This document shows positions 1-8,597 of a stretch of DNA of 64,000 nucleotides, piece after piece. The stretch is from MM2 sp035460165 (GTDB lineage Bacteria > Pseudomonadota > Gammaproteobacteria > Burkholderiales > Methylophilaceae): assembly GCA_035460165.1 (NCBI GenBank), contig DATHWW010000023.1, forward strand, positions 1 to 64,000. The letters run 5' to 3'. Made by a program: the position numbers and the translations under genes. The notes under the pieces are model-generated. The model was not told the DNA's origin, made no database searches, and was given only the letters and a program-made list of their open reading frames with translations. Positions within the stretch are counted from its first letter, which is position 1, and every line of letters starts with the position of its first letter.

Positions 1-1
1 C

Positions 2-1711
2 ACCGGCGAGGGCGTGCTGACATTGACCGGCTACAGCGGCACCGCCACGAGCGGCACGGTCAACTACAGCTACACGGTCTCGGCCACGATCGACAACGAC
101 AGCAAGGCCGGCGCCACTGGCACCCAGTTTGACGACAGCGTAGTGCTGACGGTGAACGGCGCAGGCGGCTCGACTGCCAGCGACAACTTGGTCGTGCGCA
201 TCGTGGATGATCTGCCGCAAGTGACTACAACCGGTAGCCTGAGCGGGTTGATCGTGGATGAAACCAACTTGTTGCTCATTGATACGGACAGCTTCGCAGG
301 TGCATTCTCCTTCAACTACGGTGCTGACGGGGCGGCTGCTACGGGCGCCAAGTCATACGCACTGGGCGTCAATACCTCCAGCCCGACCGGTCTTATCGAT
401 GCGGCGACCGGCCAGGCCGTGGTGCTGTCCTTGAATGGCAGCAGTGTGGTCGAAGGGCGTACTGCCGGCAGCAACTTGCTTGTATTCACGCTGTCGGTGG
501 ATAGCGCAACGGGCGGTGCCGTACTGGATCAGTTGCGTGCGATCCAGCATGAATCCGGTGCAAGTGTTGATACCCTGAATAGTGCGAACCTGATCACACT
601 GACCGCCACGATCACCGATGCAGATGGCGACCTGGCAAATGCGACAGTGGGCATCGGTCAGTCGATTTCGTTCTACGATGATGGGCCCGCGGTGACCGAC
701 ACCAATGGAGTGATCCAAAATCAGGCAGGCCAGTCGTTGGCTGGTCTGATCGATTACGATCTGGGGGCGGATGGAACCGGCAGCGTAACCCTGTTGTACA
801 CCGGCCCTGCGTTGACTTCGCACGGCAAGAGCGTTGTGTTCTCTCTTGCAGACGCCAATAGCGACGGCATTCAGGAGCTGGTAGGCAAGGCCGACCTGGA
901 TGGCAATGGCTCGTTGGAAACGACGGTCCTGACGCTTGCAGTTGCGCCGGGCGATGCCACACCTGAGGATGGCGCTTACACGCTGACCCTGAATGATGTG
1001 ATCGATTTGCCAGTGACCAGAACTACACTGTTGTTCGACGACATCTCAGCTGGCGGCGGCAAGGATCAATTGCTAGTCGGAGCGCAGTTGTTGATCGAGG
1101 ATACGAATATTGGCGACGGTAATGCCCAGGTCAAAGCCAGCAGCGGGTTTGTCGGTATCGACAATAACATCATGAATGCCGGCGAGACCGTGGTTTACAA
1201 GTTCGCCGATACTGTCAGCGGCAGTGCATCGCCCAATTACACAATTACCCAGAAGGCGATCGTCAACGATGTGGCTCTGAAGCTGTTCGATACCGGTTCC
1301 GGTTCTGATGCCTTCACCTGGACTGCTTACAAGAATGGGGTACAGGTTGGTACGGGCGGCATGACGGTGGGCGATCACCAGAACTTCGACTTCACCAACA
1401 ATCTGTCCGGCATCACTGAAACCGGGTCGGATACCACCTCGGATGGCTTGATTCATGTCGATGGCGGCTATGACCAGCTGAATATCTCGGTGACGTCGGG
1501 CAGCTTGAAGGTGGGCGGCGTGTCGTATATCTCGGTATCCAATCCCGAGGATCTGAATCTGTCGTTTGGCTATACGGCGACGGATGGTGACGGCGACGCT
1601 GTAAGCGGCAATATCACTACCACAGTGAGTGCGACGACAGCGACAGCGCTCTCCACGGCACCGACAGATATCAACACCTTGTTGCATCCTGACAATAACG
1701 TTCAGCCCTAG
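2..1711 (+). CDS. Giant repeat adhesin, C-terminal part (5' end outside window)
   Basis: The reading frame is already open at the first bases of the window, so the GTG at 14 is not the real start and this is the 3' end of a larger gene. The product is acidic, rich in Gly, Ser, Thr and Asp, and almost lacks Cys. It shows the repeat style of T1SS-143/DUF5801 adhesin modules: a VDET segment (residues about 80), DADGDLA followed by FYDDGP (about 205-225) and a final ATDGDGD near the end. I see no classic RTX nonapeptide (GGxGxDxxx) run before the C-terminus, which is unusual for a type I secreted adhesin. The next genes encode LapE, LapG and LapD homologues and the LapB/LapC exporter lies nearby, so this is very likely the secreted LapA-type substrate that mediates surface attachment. 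The N-terminal retention module and LapG cleavage site lie outside the window. Confidence 0.85.
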   Translation, partial: TGEGVLTLTGYSGTATSGTVNYSYTVSATIDNDSKAGATGTQFDDSVVLTVNGAGGSTASDNLVVRIVDDLPQVTTTGSLSGLIVDETNLLLIDTDSFAGAFSFNYGADGAAATGAKSYALGVNTSSPTGLIDAATGQAVVLSLNGSSVVEGRTAGSNLLVFTLSVDSATGGAVLDQLRAIQHESGASVDTLNSANLITLTATITDADGDLANATVGIGQSISFYDDGPAVTDTNGVIQNQAGQSLAGLIDYDLGADGTGSVTLLYTGPALTSHGKSVVFSLADANSDGIQELVGKADLDGNGSLETTVLTLAVAPGDATPEDGAYTLTLNDVIDLPVTRTTLLFDDISAGGGKDQLLVGAQLLIEDTNIGDGNAQVKASSGFVGIDNNIMNAGETVVYKFADTVSGSASPNYTITQKAIVNDVALKLFDTGSGSDAFTWTAYKNGVQVGTGGMTVGDHQNFDFTNNLSGITETGSDTTSDGLIHVDGGYDQLNISVTSGSLKVGGVSYISVSNPEDLNLSFGYTATDGDGDAVSGNITTTVSATTATALSTAPTDINTLLHPDNNVQP

Positions 1712-1736
1712 GCACAGCCGATCTTAAACGGCAATC

Positions 1737-1763
1737 CAGGCGCCCACCGGGCGCCTGTTTTTT
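1737..1763 (+). terminator. Rho-independent terminator after the adhesin
   Basis: A perfect 9-bp GC-rich stem (1737-1745 with 1749-1757) has a 3-nt loop and is followed by six T. It begins 26 bases past the adhesin stop codon and separates that gene from lapE. Confidence 0.9.
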
Positions 1764-1947
1764 ATGCCTTGGATGTCCTCCCCCATTTGGGGTAGAGACC
1801 GGTTTTAAGGCCCATGTTATAGTCCTGCTCGAAATGAAGACTGTGTGTTTTTCGCAACAAGTGTCGCAAAATTGTCCGTATGCAATATCCTGCAGTTTTT
1901 TTGTTTGCAAATAAAAAGTTATTAGAATAAATTGAGCCGGAGTCTAG

Positions 1948-1960
1948 GTTATCTGATAAC
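1948..1960. promoter_or_regulatory. Palindrome GTTATCTGATAAC in the lapE leader
   Basis: Two 6-bp half sites (GTTATC and GATAAC) are separated by one base, 27 bp before the lapE ATG. The surrounding sequence is AT-rich, unlike the rest of the window. The position suits an operator or a small 5' UTR hairpin. No regulator can be named from sequence alone. Confidence 0.35.
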
Positions 1961-1986
1961 TTTTAGATTAATAAAAAGGGGTCATT

Positions 1987-3411
1987 ATGAAATTCAAGCA
2001 TTCCGTCCTTTTCTGCGCGGTAGCCGGCGTGTTGCTCGCGAGCCAAGGGGCGTCAGCTCAAACATTGAGCGAAGCAGTCGACCAAACCATCAAATCCAAT
2101 CCCGATGTATTGATTGACGCAAATCGTCGCCTCTCCACTGAAGAAGCAGTGAACCAGGCCAAGGGCGGTTACCGTCCAAAAATCGATTTGTCTGCTGGCG
2201 TCGGTGCTGAATGGAGCGAAAACACCTCAACACGTCCCGGCAGCGATAATCTTTGGCGCCGCGAATCCGCGTTGACCCTTTCCCAAATGATCTATGACGG
2301 CTTCGGCACCAAGAGCGAAGTCCAGCGTCATCAGGCACGTGTCAAGGCAGCAGCGCACAAGGTTGCCGGTACTTCCGAAGAAATCGGCCTGCGCGCGGTC
2401 GAAACCTATCTCGAAGTGGTCCGTCGCCAGGAACTGCGTAACTTGACCCAGGATAACCTGGCTGCTCACGAACGCGTGTTCGAACAAATCAAGCTGCGTT
2501 CCGACAGCGGCGTTGGCCGCAGGGCCGACCTCGAACAGGCACAAGCCCGTCTCGCATTGGCGCAAGCCAATATGTCTTCTGCAGAGGCTAATCTGCGTGA
2601 AGCCAACATTCAATTCCAGCGCGTCGTTGGTGAAATGCCGCGCGATCTGGCCCGCCCGGCTCTGCCTGAAGGCGTTCCGGCAGCCGAAGAGGATGCATTG
2701 GGCGTGGCAATCAATAATCACCCCTTGTTGAATTCCGCCTCTGCCGATATCGAGGCTGCCCAGGCCCAAACCCGCGCCGCCGAATCATTGCTGCGTCCGC
2801 GCGTCGATCTGGAGCTTGGTACCAGCTGGAATAACAATCTGGATGGCGTGCGTTACAAGAACAATGACGCTTACGCCATGCTGCGCTTGAAGTACAACCT
2901 GTATAACGGCGGCACCGACAAGGCCCGTGTTGCTGAGCGCCGTATCCAGGAAATGGAAGCGTCCGAGATCATGAATCGCACCCGCCGCCAAGTTGAGGAA
3001 AGCACCCGACTTTCCTGGAACTCGCTGCTGACATCGAGTGACCGCCTGCCCAAACTGAAGGCGCACGCCGATGCTACCGAGCAGACACGCGACGCTTACG
3101 CCAAGCAGTTCAACATTGGTCAGCGTACCCTGCTCGACTTGCTGGATTCCGAAAATGAACTCTATACCGCACGCTCGAACTACATCGACGGCCAGTACGT
3201 CGAGATGTTCGCTCGCTATCGCCTGCTGGCCGACATGGGCAAGCTGGTTGAAGAGCTGGGTGTAGCTCCGCGTGAAGAAGCCAAGGTGGTAATGGCAAAC
3301 GGTGCTCCTGCTGCCAGCGCCGCACCGGCACCAGCTACCGAACCGGCTCCTGTTGAGGCTGCACCGGCAGAACCGATGCCGGCTGCGGAAGAAAAAGCGC
3401 CTGCTCAGTAA
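1987..3411 (+). CDS. lapE: TolC-family outer membrane channel of type I secretion (LapE)
   Basis: This is the outer membrane exit duct for the adhesin. The 474-residue product begins with a signal peptide (Lys-rich start, hydrophobic core, cleavage expected after ASA at residue 24). Two paired OEP/TolC repeats of long amphipathic helices follow, with segments such as AVETYLEVVRR and YNLYNGGTDKARVAERR typical of TolC, AggA and LapE. An AAGG-type ribosome site precedes the ATG. The last roughly 40 residues form an Ala/Pro/Glu-rich tail that is not part of the barrel-tunnel fold. The gene lies between the adhesin and lapG, each separated by a terminator, so expression may be uncoupled. Family is certain; assignment as LapE rests on context. 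Confidence 0.9.
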   Translation: MKFKHSVLFCAVAGVLLASQGASAQTLSEAVDQTIKSNPDVLIDANRRLSTEEAVNQAKGGYRPKIDLSAGVGAEWSENTSTRPGSDNLWRRESALTLSQMIYDGFGTKSEVQRHQARVKAAAHKVAGTSEEIGLRAVETYLEVVRRQELRNLTQDNLAAHERVFEQIKLRSDSGVGRRADLEQAQARLALAQANMSSAEANLREANIQFQRVVGEMPRDLARPALPEGVPAAEEDALGVAINNHPLLNSASADIEAAQAQTRAAESLLRPRVDLELGTSWNNNLDGVRYKNNDAYAMLRLKYNLYNGGTDKARVAERRIQEMEASEIMNRTRRQVEESTRLSWNSLLTSSDRLPKLKAHADATEQTRDAYAKQFNIGQRTLLDLLDSENELYTARSNYIDGQYVEMFARYRLLADMGKLVEELGVAPREEAKVVMANGAPAASAAPAPATEPAPVEAAPAEPMPAAEEKAPAQ

Positions 3412-3457
3412 AGTGCAGGTGTAGTCCGCATAAGAAATTGATGGCATGATCGAAAAG

Positions 3458-3484
3458 GGCAGGGGGCAACCTCCTGCCTTTTTT
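3458..3484 (+). terminator. Rho-independent terminator between lapE and lapG
   Basis: A 9-bp stem (3458-3466 with 3470-3478, one G-T wobble) with a CAA loop is followed by six T. It overlaps the in-frame ATG at 3446, which argues against that ATG being the lapG start. Confidence 0.8.
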
Positions 3485-3499
3485 GTTGGGGAGGCTCTA

Positions 3500-4201
3500 T
3501 TGTCGGGGTTCGATAACGTTACGGCGTGTTCCGTGCGTCCGTGGCGAATTTGCCGCGCGATCGCGCTCACGGTACTGATCGCATTCGCAACGATTACATT
3601 CGGCGCCAGTTTCGAAGTCATCCTCAGCGAGCGTCAGCTCGCTTCTGCAGAAGCGAAATACGGTCTTCCCGCGCGCAAGCGTCTCTCGGCATGGCTGGAC
3701 CTGATGGCCGACAACAAGCAGAAAACCGAGCAGGAAAAGCTGGAATTGGTGAACAATTTCTTCAACCAGATACTCTTCGTTTCCGATCTTGACCATTATG
3801 GTGTCACCGATTACTGGGCGACGCCGCTCGAAATGCTGGGGTCGGGGGGCGGCGATTGCGAAGACTATTCCATCAGCAAGTACTTTACGCTACTGGCGCT
3901 GGGCGTTCCCATCGACAAACTCAAGATCACGTACGTCAAGGCGACCGGATATGGATTGCAAAACGCGGCGCACATGGTGCTGACCTATTATTCGACGCCA
4001 GCTGCGATGCCACTGGTACTCGACAACTTGAATCCGGAGATCAAGCCGGCCGACAAGCGCCTTGATTTGACTCCGGTTTACAGCTTTAACGGTGACGGGC
4101 TGTGGCTCGCCAAGGAACGCGGGGCCGGCAAGAGCGTGGCTGGCGGCAACAAGATCAGCCTTTGGCGCGACATGATGGCGCGCATGGGCAAGGAATTCTG
4201 A
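3500..4201 (+). CDS. lapG: LapG-type periplasmic cysteine protease (transglutaminase-like, BTLCP)
   Basis: LapG cleaves LapA-type adhesins near their N-terminus and releases them when c-di-GMP is low. I choose the TTG at 3500 because GGGGAGG lies 5 bases upstream and because a terminator hairpin covers the longer start at 3446. From TTG the protein is 233 residues, near the family's usual length, with a basic N-terminus, hydrophobic core and likely signal cleavage near residue 36. The Cys-His-Asp triad is visible: Cys120 in GGDCEDYS, His158 in AAHMVL and Asp175 in LVLDNLNP. A DCED acidic patch next to the Cys fits the calcium dependence known for LapG. lapD follows after a 267-bp repeat element. 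Confidence 0.92.
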   Translation: MSGFDNVTACSVRPWRICRAIALTVLIAFATITFGASFEVILSERQLASAEAKYGLPARKRLSAWLDLMADNKQKTEQEKLELVNNFFNQILFVSDLDHYGVTDYWATPLEMLGSGGGDCEDYSISKYFTLLALGVPIDKLKITYVKATGYGLQNAAHMVLTYYSTPAAMPLVLDNLNPEIKPADKRLDLTPVYSFNGDGLWLAKERGAGKSVAGGNKISLWRDMMARMGKEF

Positions 4202-4466
4202 GCCTGTTTCATTAGGAAACGATAGATGCGATATGACACAAAAGCGATGGATGCAAGGCGCAGCGCGCAGCGAATGGTTGCTCCATTCGCAAGCGGTGTA
4301 ACGCCGCAGACGCGCTTTTGTGCCATACCCCGAAAGGGCAGCCCTGCCTTGCACGCAGAGCGTCGTTGCTCATCGCTTATTTGGAATAACCAAACCGCGC
4401 AACTCGCGCCTAGCTCCGCGTGCAAGGTAGGGCTGTCGCACAATCGTTTTCTAATGAAATAGGCTC
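4200..4466. repeat. 267-bp structured intergenic element, copy 1
   Basis: The element begins at the last base of the lapG stop codon and ends just before the lapD ribosome site. Its ends are inverted repeats (GAGCCTGTTTC and GAAATAGGCTC), extended to about 24 positions (4200-4223 with 4443-4466, two mismatches). Inside are an arm 4232-4246 with 4313-4327, a hairpin 4270-4277 with 4283-4290 (loop TTGCT) and an arm 4342-4356 with 4418-4432. A second copy of equal length lies at 21711-21977, and a right-end remnant lies at 43183-43193. Open frames across it look spurious. A MITE-like element or a structured RNA are both possible. Confidence 0.85.
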
Positions 4467-4478
4467 TAGGGGAATAAA

Positions 4479-6437
4479 ATGACACTACTTCGCCAACTGG
4501 TGATCGTGATCGTGACGCTGTTCATACTGCTGTTCATCGGCACGTTGCTGCTCAGCATCAACAACACGCGCGATTATCTCAACGATCAGTTACGCACGAT
4601 CTCGCAGGACACCGCGACTTCGCTCGGCCTGACACTGACGCCGCCGATGGCTGAGAACGACATGGCCGTAGTCGACCGCATGGTGAGCGCGGTCTCGGAC
4701 AGCGGCTACTACCGCGAAGTGGTCGTGAGCAACATCGAGGGCAAGCCCATCGTTTCCCGCAAGCAAGACGTGAAGCTGGGCAGTGTGCCGCAATGGTTCG
4801 TCGACTTGGTGCCTCTGGATACGCCGCGCGGCGAGGCGTTGATCATGTCCGGCTGGCAACAGGCGGGTACGGTGCACGTTGCGGCAAATCCCGGCTATGC
4901 CTATGTGGCCTTGTGGACGAACACGGTCGAGTCCTTCTGGTGGTTTCTCGCCGCGTCCACGCTGACGGTGCTGCTGGGCGTGATCGCGCTGCATTTCATC
5001 CTGCGGCCATTGCGCGATGTCGAGATGCAGGCGCGCGCCATTTGCGACCGCGAATATCCGGTGCAGAAGAAGATTCCATGGACGCTGGAACTGCGCAGCG
5101 TGGTCGAAGCCATGAATCGCATGAGTACGCGCGTCAAGGAAATGTTCGACGAACAAACGGCTTCCATCGAGCGCCTGCGCTCGGAGAACTACCGCGATGC
5201 GTTGACCGGTCTCGCGAACCGCCGCTACTTTGAAATGAACCTGAAGCAGCTGATCGAAACCGGCAAGCACGGCGCACTGCTGATGCTGGAACTCAAGGAC
5301 TTCAAGCAATACAACGAGAAGCGCGGCTACCAGGCGGGCGATGATCTGCTGAAGAACACCGCCGAGTTCCTCGAGGCGATCTGCAAGTCGCACTCGCATC
5401 TGGAGTACTTTACCGTCCATCTCAACGGCGCCAATTTCGCCGTCGTGTTGACCAATGCCGGCGACGCGGAAGCCATGGAGCTAGGACAAAATCTCGCCAA
5501 GGCCATGCTGCGCTTCAAGGAACGCGGCCTGGTGGACAGCGAAGAGGTCGGCCATATCGGTATCGCGCTGTTCACCGGCCAGAGTTATGGCGAAGTGCTC
5601 TCCGCTGCTGACATGGCGCTGCGTGCAGCCCAGCAGCAAGGTCCGAATGCCGTCAATCTGATCGACCCGGGCAAGAGCGGTGGCGATAGCCCGGTGCGCA
5701 CCGCCACGCAGTGGGGCGATATCCTGCGCGAAGCGCTCGTCAGCAAGCGCATTTCGCTGTTGGTGCAGCCGGCCAAGGTCGCCGCTGAAGCCAGTCGCGA
5801 TACTATCCTGCATTACGAATCCCTGATGCGTCTCACGGACGCGCAGGGCGCGGTCATTCCTGCCGTGGTCTACACGCCTGTTGCCAAGCGTCTGCGCCTG
5901 GCAACGGATTTCGACCGCGCCATGATCACCGAAGTATTGGCGCGCCTCACCGGCAAGCGCTACGGCGACACTCCCGTGGCAGTGAACCTGTTCCCGGCCA
6001 GCCTGCAAAATGCGGAGTTCGTCAGCTGGCTATGCGATCAACTGGCACAAGTGCCGGCTGCGGCTTCCAGGCTGCTGATCGAAGTTTCTGAATACGGGAT
6101 GATCGAAAACGTCGATGCGCTACGCGATTTCATCGCCCGCGTCGCCGTCCATGGAACCCGCGTCGGCCTTGACCACTTCGGTCGCGGTTTCTCCTCTTTT
6201 GGCTACCTCAGCACGCTTAAGCTCGACTACATCAAGATCGATGGCAGTTACGTGCGGGGTATTCTGGAAAACAAGGATAACCAGTTCTTCATTGAATCTG
6301 TGATCAAGGTGGCGCATGGATTGGAGATCAAGGTATTCGCGGTTTCGGTGGAGACGCCGGAAGAGTTGAATCTATTGAGTGGGCTGGGGCTGGATGGCGT
6401 GCAAGGGTATGGAGTAGGGAGGCCGGAGGAGCGGTAA
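4479..6437 (+). CDS. lapD: LapD-type inside-out c-di-GMP receptor (HAMP, degenerate GGDEF and EAL)
   Basis: LapD binds cytoplasmic c-di-GMP through a catalytically dead EAL domain and then sequesters LapG in the periplasm, keeping the adhesin on the cell. The 652-residue product has a first membrane helix (about 5-27), a periplasmic domain, a second helix (about 152-173), HAMP and then GGDEF. The GGDEF site reads NGANF, so cyclase activity is not expected. In the EAL domain the signature is ESL, and the usual DDFG reads DHFG, so hydrolysis is not expected, while the c-di-GMP-binding fold is kept. The ribosome site GGGG at 4469-4472 abuts the right end of the repeat element. The neighbouring lapG gives strong functional support. 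Confidence 0.93.
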   Translation: MTLLRQLVIVIVTLFILLFIGTLLLSINNTRDYLNDQLRTISQDTATSLGLTLTPPMAENDMAVVDRMVSAVSDSGYYREVVVSNIEGKPIVSRKQDVKLGSVPQWFVDLVPLDTPRGEALIMSGWQQAGTVHVAANPGYAYVALWTNTVESFWWFLAASTLTVLLGVIALHFILRPLRDVEMQARAICDREYPVQKKIPWTLELRSVVEAMNRMSTRVKEMFDEQTASIERLRSENYRDALTGLANRRYFEMNLKQLIETGKHGALLMLELKDFKQYNEKRGYQAGDDLLKNTAEFLEAICKSHSHLEYFTVHLNGANFAVVLTNAGDAEAMELGQNLAKAMLRFKERGLVDSEEVGHIGIALFTGQSYGEVLSAADMALRAAQQQGPNAVNLIDPGKSGGDSPVRTATQWGDILREALVSKRISLLVQPAKVAAEASRDTILHYESLMRLTDAQGAVIPAVVYTPVAKRLRLATDFDRAMITEVLARLTGKRYGDTPVAVNLFPASLQNAEFVSWLCDQLAQVPAAASRLLIEVSEYGMIENVDALRDFIARVAVHGTRVGLDHFGRGFSSFGYLSTLKLDYIKIDGSYVRGILENKDNQFFIESVIKVAHGLEIKVFAVSVETPEELNLLSGLGLDGVQGYGVGRPEER

Positions 6438-6465
6438 CTTTAGGCTTTACCTATCTGGGTAAACG

Positions 6466-6488
6466 AAAAGCCGGCATTGCCGGCTTTT
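6466..6488. terminator. Bidirectional terminator between lapD and the SRAP-like gene
   Basis: A perfect 10-bp stem (6466-6475 with 6479-6488) is closed by a 3-nt loop, with A and T tracts on either side. It can serve lapD on the plus strand and the converging gene on the minus strand. Confidence 0.85.
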
Positions 6489-6504
6489 CTTTGTTGATTG
6501 CGGC

Positions 6505-6969
6505 TCAAGCATTGACCATATCCGATTGCCCATGCGAAGGCCTGCTTGCTTCGACAGCACCAGCCGAATGATGCGGCATTGGGACAATATCAGGCCAGCG
6601 GCGTGCCCAACTATACTGCCCTGGCGGATTAGTCGTCACAACGTAAAGTCGACAGTCCGAGTCCCGGTATGCCAGCATGCCCCGTATTCCCGTCCCCGGC
6701 TCAAGCGGCAGCCATATCGCCAGTCCGTGTGGACTCCGCACCATGAAACGGTCCGCAGGAATTACAGCCTCTTTAAGATTCCAGGGTCTCCAAGACCTGG
6801 CTTTCAAATCATCGGGACGGATCCAGCCTCCATGAGGATAACAATCCCCTTCGCGGCGTTCTCCCCAGATGATCCAATTGACTTCCTCGTCAGCATGAAC
6901 GATTGGCAAAAGGTCGCGGCCTTCGCCGAAGATAATCTGTTTTCCTTCAATTTCTATACCGTCACACAT
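6505..6969 (-). CDS. Divergent SRAP (YedK/HMCES)-like protein, probably lacking most catalytic residues
   Basis: SRAP proteins form a covalent Cys2 cross-link to abasic sites in single-stranded DNA. Two ATGs are adjacent at 6972 and 6969; starting at the second gives Met-Cys-Asp and places a Cys at position 2 as in the family. Segments line up in order with YedK: IIWGERREG with the WG motif, LKARSW where NARxET is expected, AVIPADRF where CLVPADGF is expected, and VVTTNPP before RRWPDIVP where HDRMPVIL is expected. The family Asn, Glu and His active residues therefore appear changed. The length of about 154 residues is short for SRAP. There is no clear ribosome site. This is a family-level inference, and an unrelated hypothetical protein remains possible. 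Confidence 0.5.
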   Translation of the reverse strand: MCDGIEIEGKQIIFGEGRDLLPIVHADEEVNWIIWGERREGDCYPHGGWIRPDDLKARSWRPWNLKEAVIPADRFMVRSPHGLAIWLPLEPGTGIRGMLAYRDSDCRLYVVTTNPPGQYSWARRWPDIVPMPHHSAGAVEASRPSHGQSDMVNA

Positions 6970-7136
6970 CATGATTCACGTGTGCTTTGAACATAATAAT
7001 TAGGCTCTTGGTACCGTAGCGGGTTCTCATTCCTACAGAGAATCAGACGTATCCGACAGCTTGCGTTTCAAACCTGGAGTCTTGAACCTGAAAATCATGT
7101 CTTCCTCAGCCAGTTCGCTTGAGGTGTCTCTGAAAA

Positions 7137-7164
7137 CTAAAAGCCCGCGTTTGCGGGCTTTTAG
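7137..7164 (-). terminator. Terminator after the lapBC operon
   Basis: A perfect 12-bp stem (7137-7148 with 7153-7164) with a 4-nt loop and T-rich flanks lies 41 bases past the lapC stop codon on the minus strand. Confidence 0.85.
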
Positions 7165-7205
7165 CTATGCAGGTAAATCATCAGGCAAATTAATCGCCCA
7201 TATCC

Positions 7206-8597
7206 CTAACGCTCCCGCAACGCGTCATACTTCGCCTTCAACACCGGCTTCATCAGGTACTGCAATACCGTTTTCTTGCCGGTCTTGATATGCACCGTCG
7301 AGACCATCCCGGGAATGATTGGCAGCTTTTTGTGAGTGCCGGTGAAGGCTCCACTCGTGGTGCGTACCTGGACCAGATAATAGCTTTCGCTCTTGCCGTT
7401 CTTTTCTTCGGTAATGGTGTCGGCGCTGATACTTTCGACATTGGCTTCCAGACCGCCGTAGATCGAGAAATCGTAGGCGGTCAGCTTGACCATCGCATCC
7501 TGTCCGGGATGGATGAAACCCACGTCTGAAGGACGTACCTTGGTTTCGATGAGGAAGGTATCTTCAATCGGCACCACTTCCATGATTTCCATGCCGGGCT
7601 GCAGTACGCCGCCCAGGGTATTGACCTTGATTTGCTTGACGATGCCGGTTACAGGCGAGCGGACGGAAGTACGCGCCAATCGGTCTTCGGCGGCGACGTT
7701 GCTGGCGCTGGTTCCGGCTAGTTCGGCGCTGGCGATGCTGGCTTCCGAGGCGGATTCGGAGCGGAACTTCGCCCATGCGGCGTCCACCTTGGTGCTCGCT
7801 TCGACGGCGGCTTGTTCGAGACGCGGAATCGATAGGCGCGTCGAGTCCATGTCGCCCTTGAGATCGCTTAGCTGGCGTTCGAGGCGCAGGATTTCCACTT
7901 CGGACATGACGCCTTGCTGCGCCAGCGGGCGGCTGATCTTGAGTTCTTTATCGATCAGGCTATAGCTTTGATCCAGCTGTTTCAGCTTGGCCTGGGTTTC
8001 CTGCAATTCCTGGCGGCGCTGGCTAGCCTGCTGCTTGAGCACGCTGGTCGAGGTTTCCACTTCGCGCTGGCGGGACAGGAAAAGCTGGCGTTCATCTTCG
8101 GCCACCTGTGGGTTGGACTTGATCAGCTCGGCCGGCAGTTGCAGCGCGCGGCCAGAAGCCTCGGCGTTGAGGCGCGCCACTTTGGCGAGCAATGCATCGC
8201 GCTTGGCCTTGGATTCGCCCAGCGAGGACGAGAAGCGTGTTTCGTCCAGGCGCACGATGATGTCGCCCTTGCGCACCATGTCGCCGACCTTGACCGGGAT
8301 GCTGGAAATGATGCCGCCTTCCATGTTCTGGATGACCTGCACCTGGCTGGAAGGAATCACCTTGCCTTCGCCCACGGTGACTTCGTCGATCTTGGCATAA
8401 AAGGCCCAGATGAAGAAAATCACGATAAAGGCAATGAACCCGTACAGGATATAGGAGCCGAAGCGGGGCGTTTCCTGGAATAGCGCTGCGGTGCTGTCCT
8501 GCATCAACTCGATATCGGCGCTGGAAACCCCACCAGCAGATGCCGATTTTTCCGGCAGGACTTTGTCTTTTGCGATTGTTTTAATTTTTTGCAACAT
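7206..8597 (-). CDS. lapC: HlyD-family membrane fusion protein of type I secretion (LapC)
   Basis: This adaptor links the inner membrane ABC exporter to the outer membrane channel. I choose the ATG at 8597 because GGAGG lies 8 bases upstream; the longer frame to 8666 only extends into lapB. The 463-residue protein has a cytoplasmic N-terminus, one membrane helix (about 48-66), a first lipoyl-like half containing NMEGGIISSIPVKVGD, a long coiled-coil hairpin (about 130-290) and a beta-barrel region. It ends with a PGM...TGKKTVLQYLMKP segment typical of HlyD, PrtE and LapC. It overlaps the lapB stop by 17 bp, so the two are translated from one message. Confidence 0.92.
   Translation of the reverse strand: MLQKIKTIAKDKVLPEKSASAGGVSSADIELMQDSTAALFQETPRFGSYILYGFIAFIVIFFIWAFYAKIDEVTVGEGKVIPSSQVQVIQNMEGGIISSIPVKVGDMVRKGDIIVRLDETRFSSSLGESKAKRDALLAKVARLNAEASGRALQLPAELIKSNPQVAEDERQLFLSRQREVETSTSVLKQQASQRRQELQETQAKLKQLDQSYSLIDKELKISRPLAQQGVMSEVEILRLERQLSDLKGDMDSTRLSIPRLEQAAVEASTKVDAAWAKFRSESASEASIASAELAGTSASNVAAEDRLARTSVRSPVTGIVKQIKVNTLGGVLQPGMEIMEVVPIEDTFLIETKVRPSDVGFIHPGQDAMVKLTAYDFSIYGGLEANVESISADTITEEKNGKSESYYLVQVRTTSGAFTGTHKKLPIIPGMVSTVHIKTGKKTVLQYLMKPVLKAKYDALRER

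Noticed and set aside
4226..4462. Open frames inside the structured element near lapD, and 21730-22173 in the second copy
   Set aside because: The frames exist because of the repeat and are not conserved as proteins between copies outside the common core; complementarity of the arms explains the sequence better.
6526..6990. 154-codon plus-strand frame opposite the SRAP-like gene
   Set aside because: The product is basic, low in recognisable structure and has no ribosome site. The minus-strand frame shows ordered family motifs.
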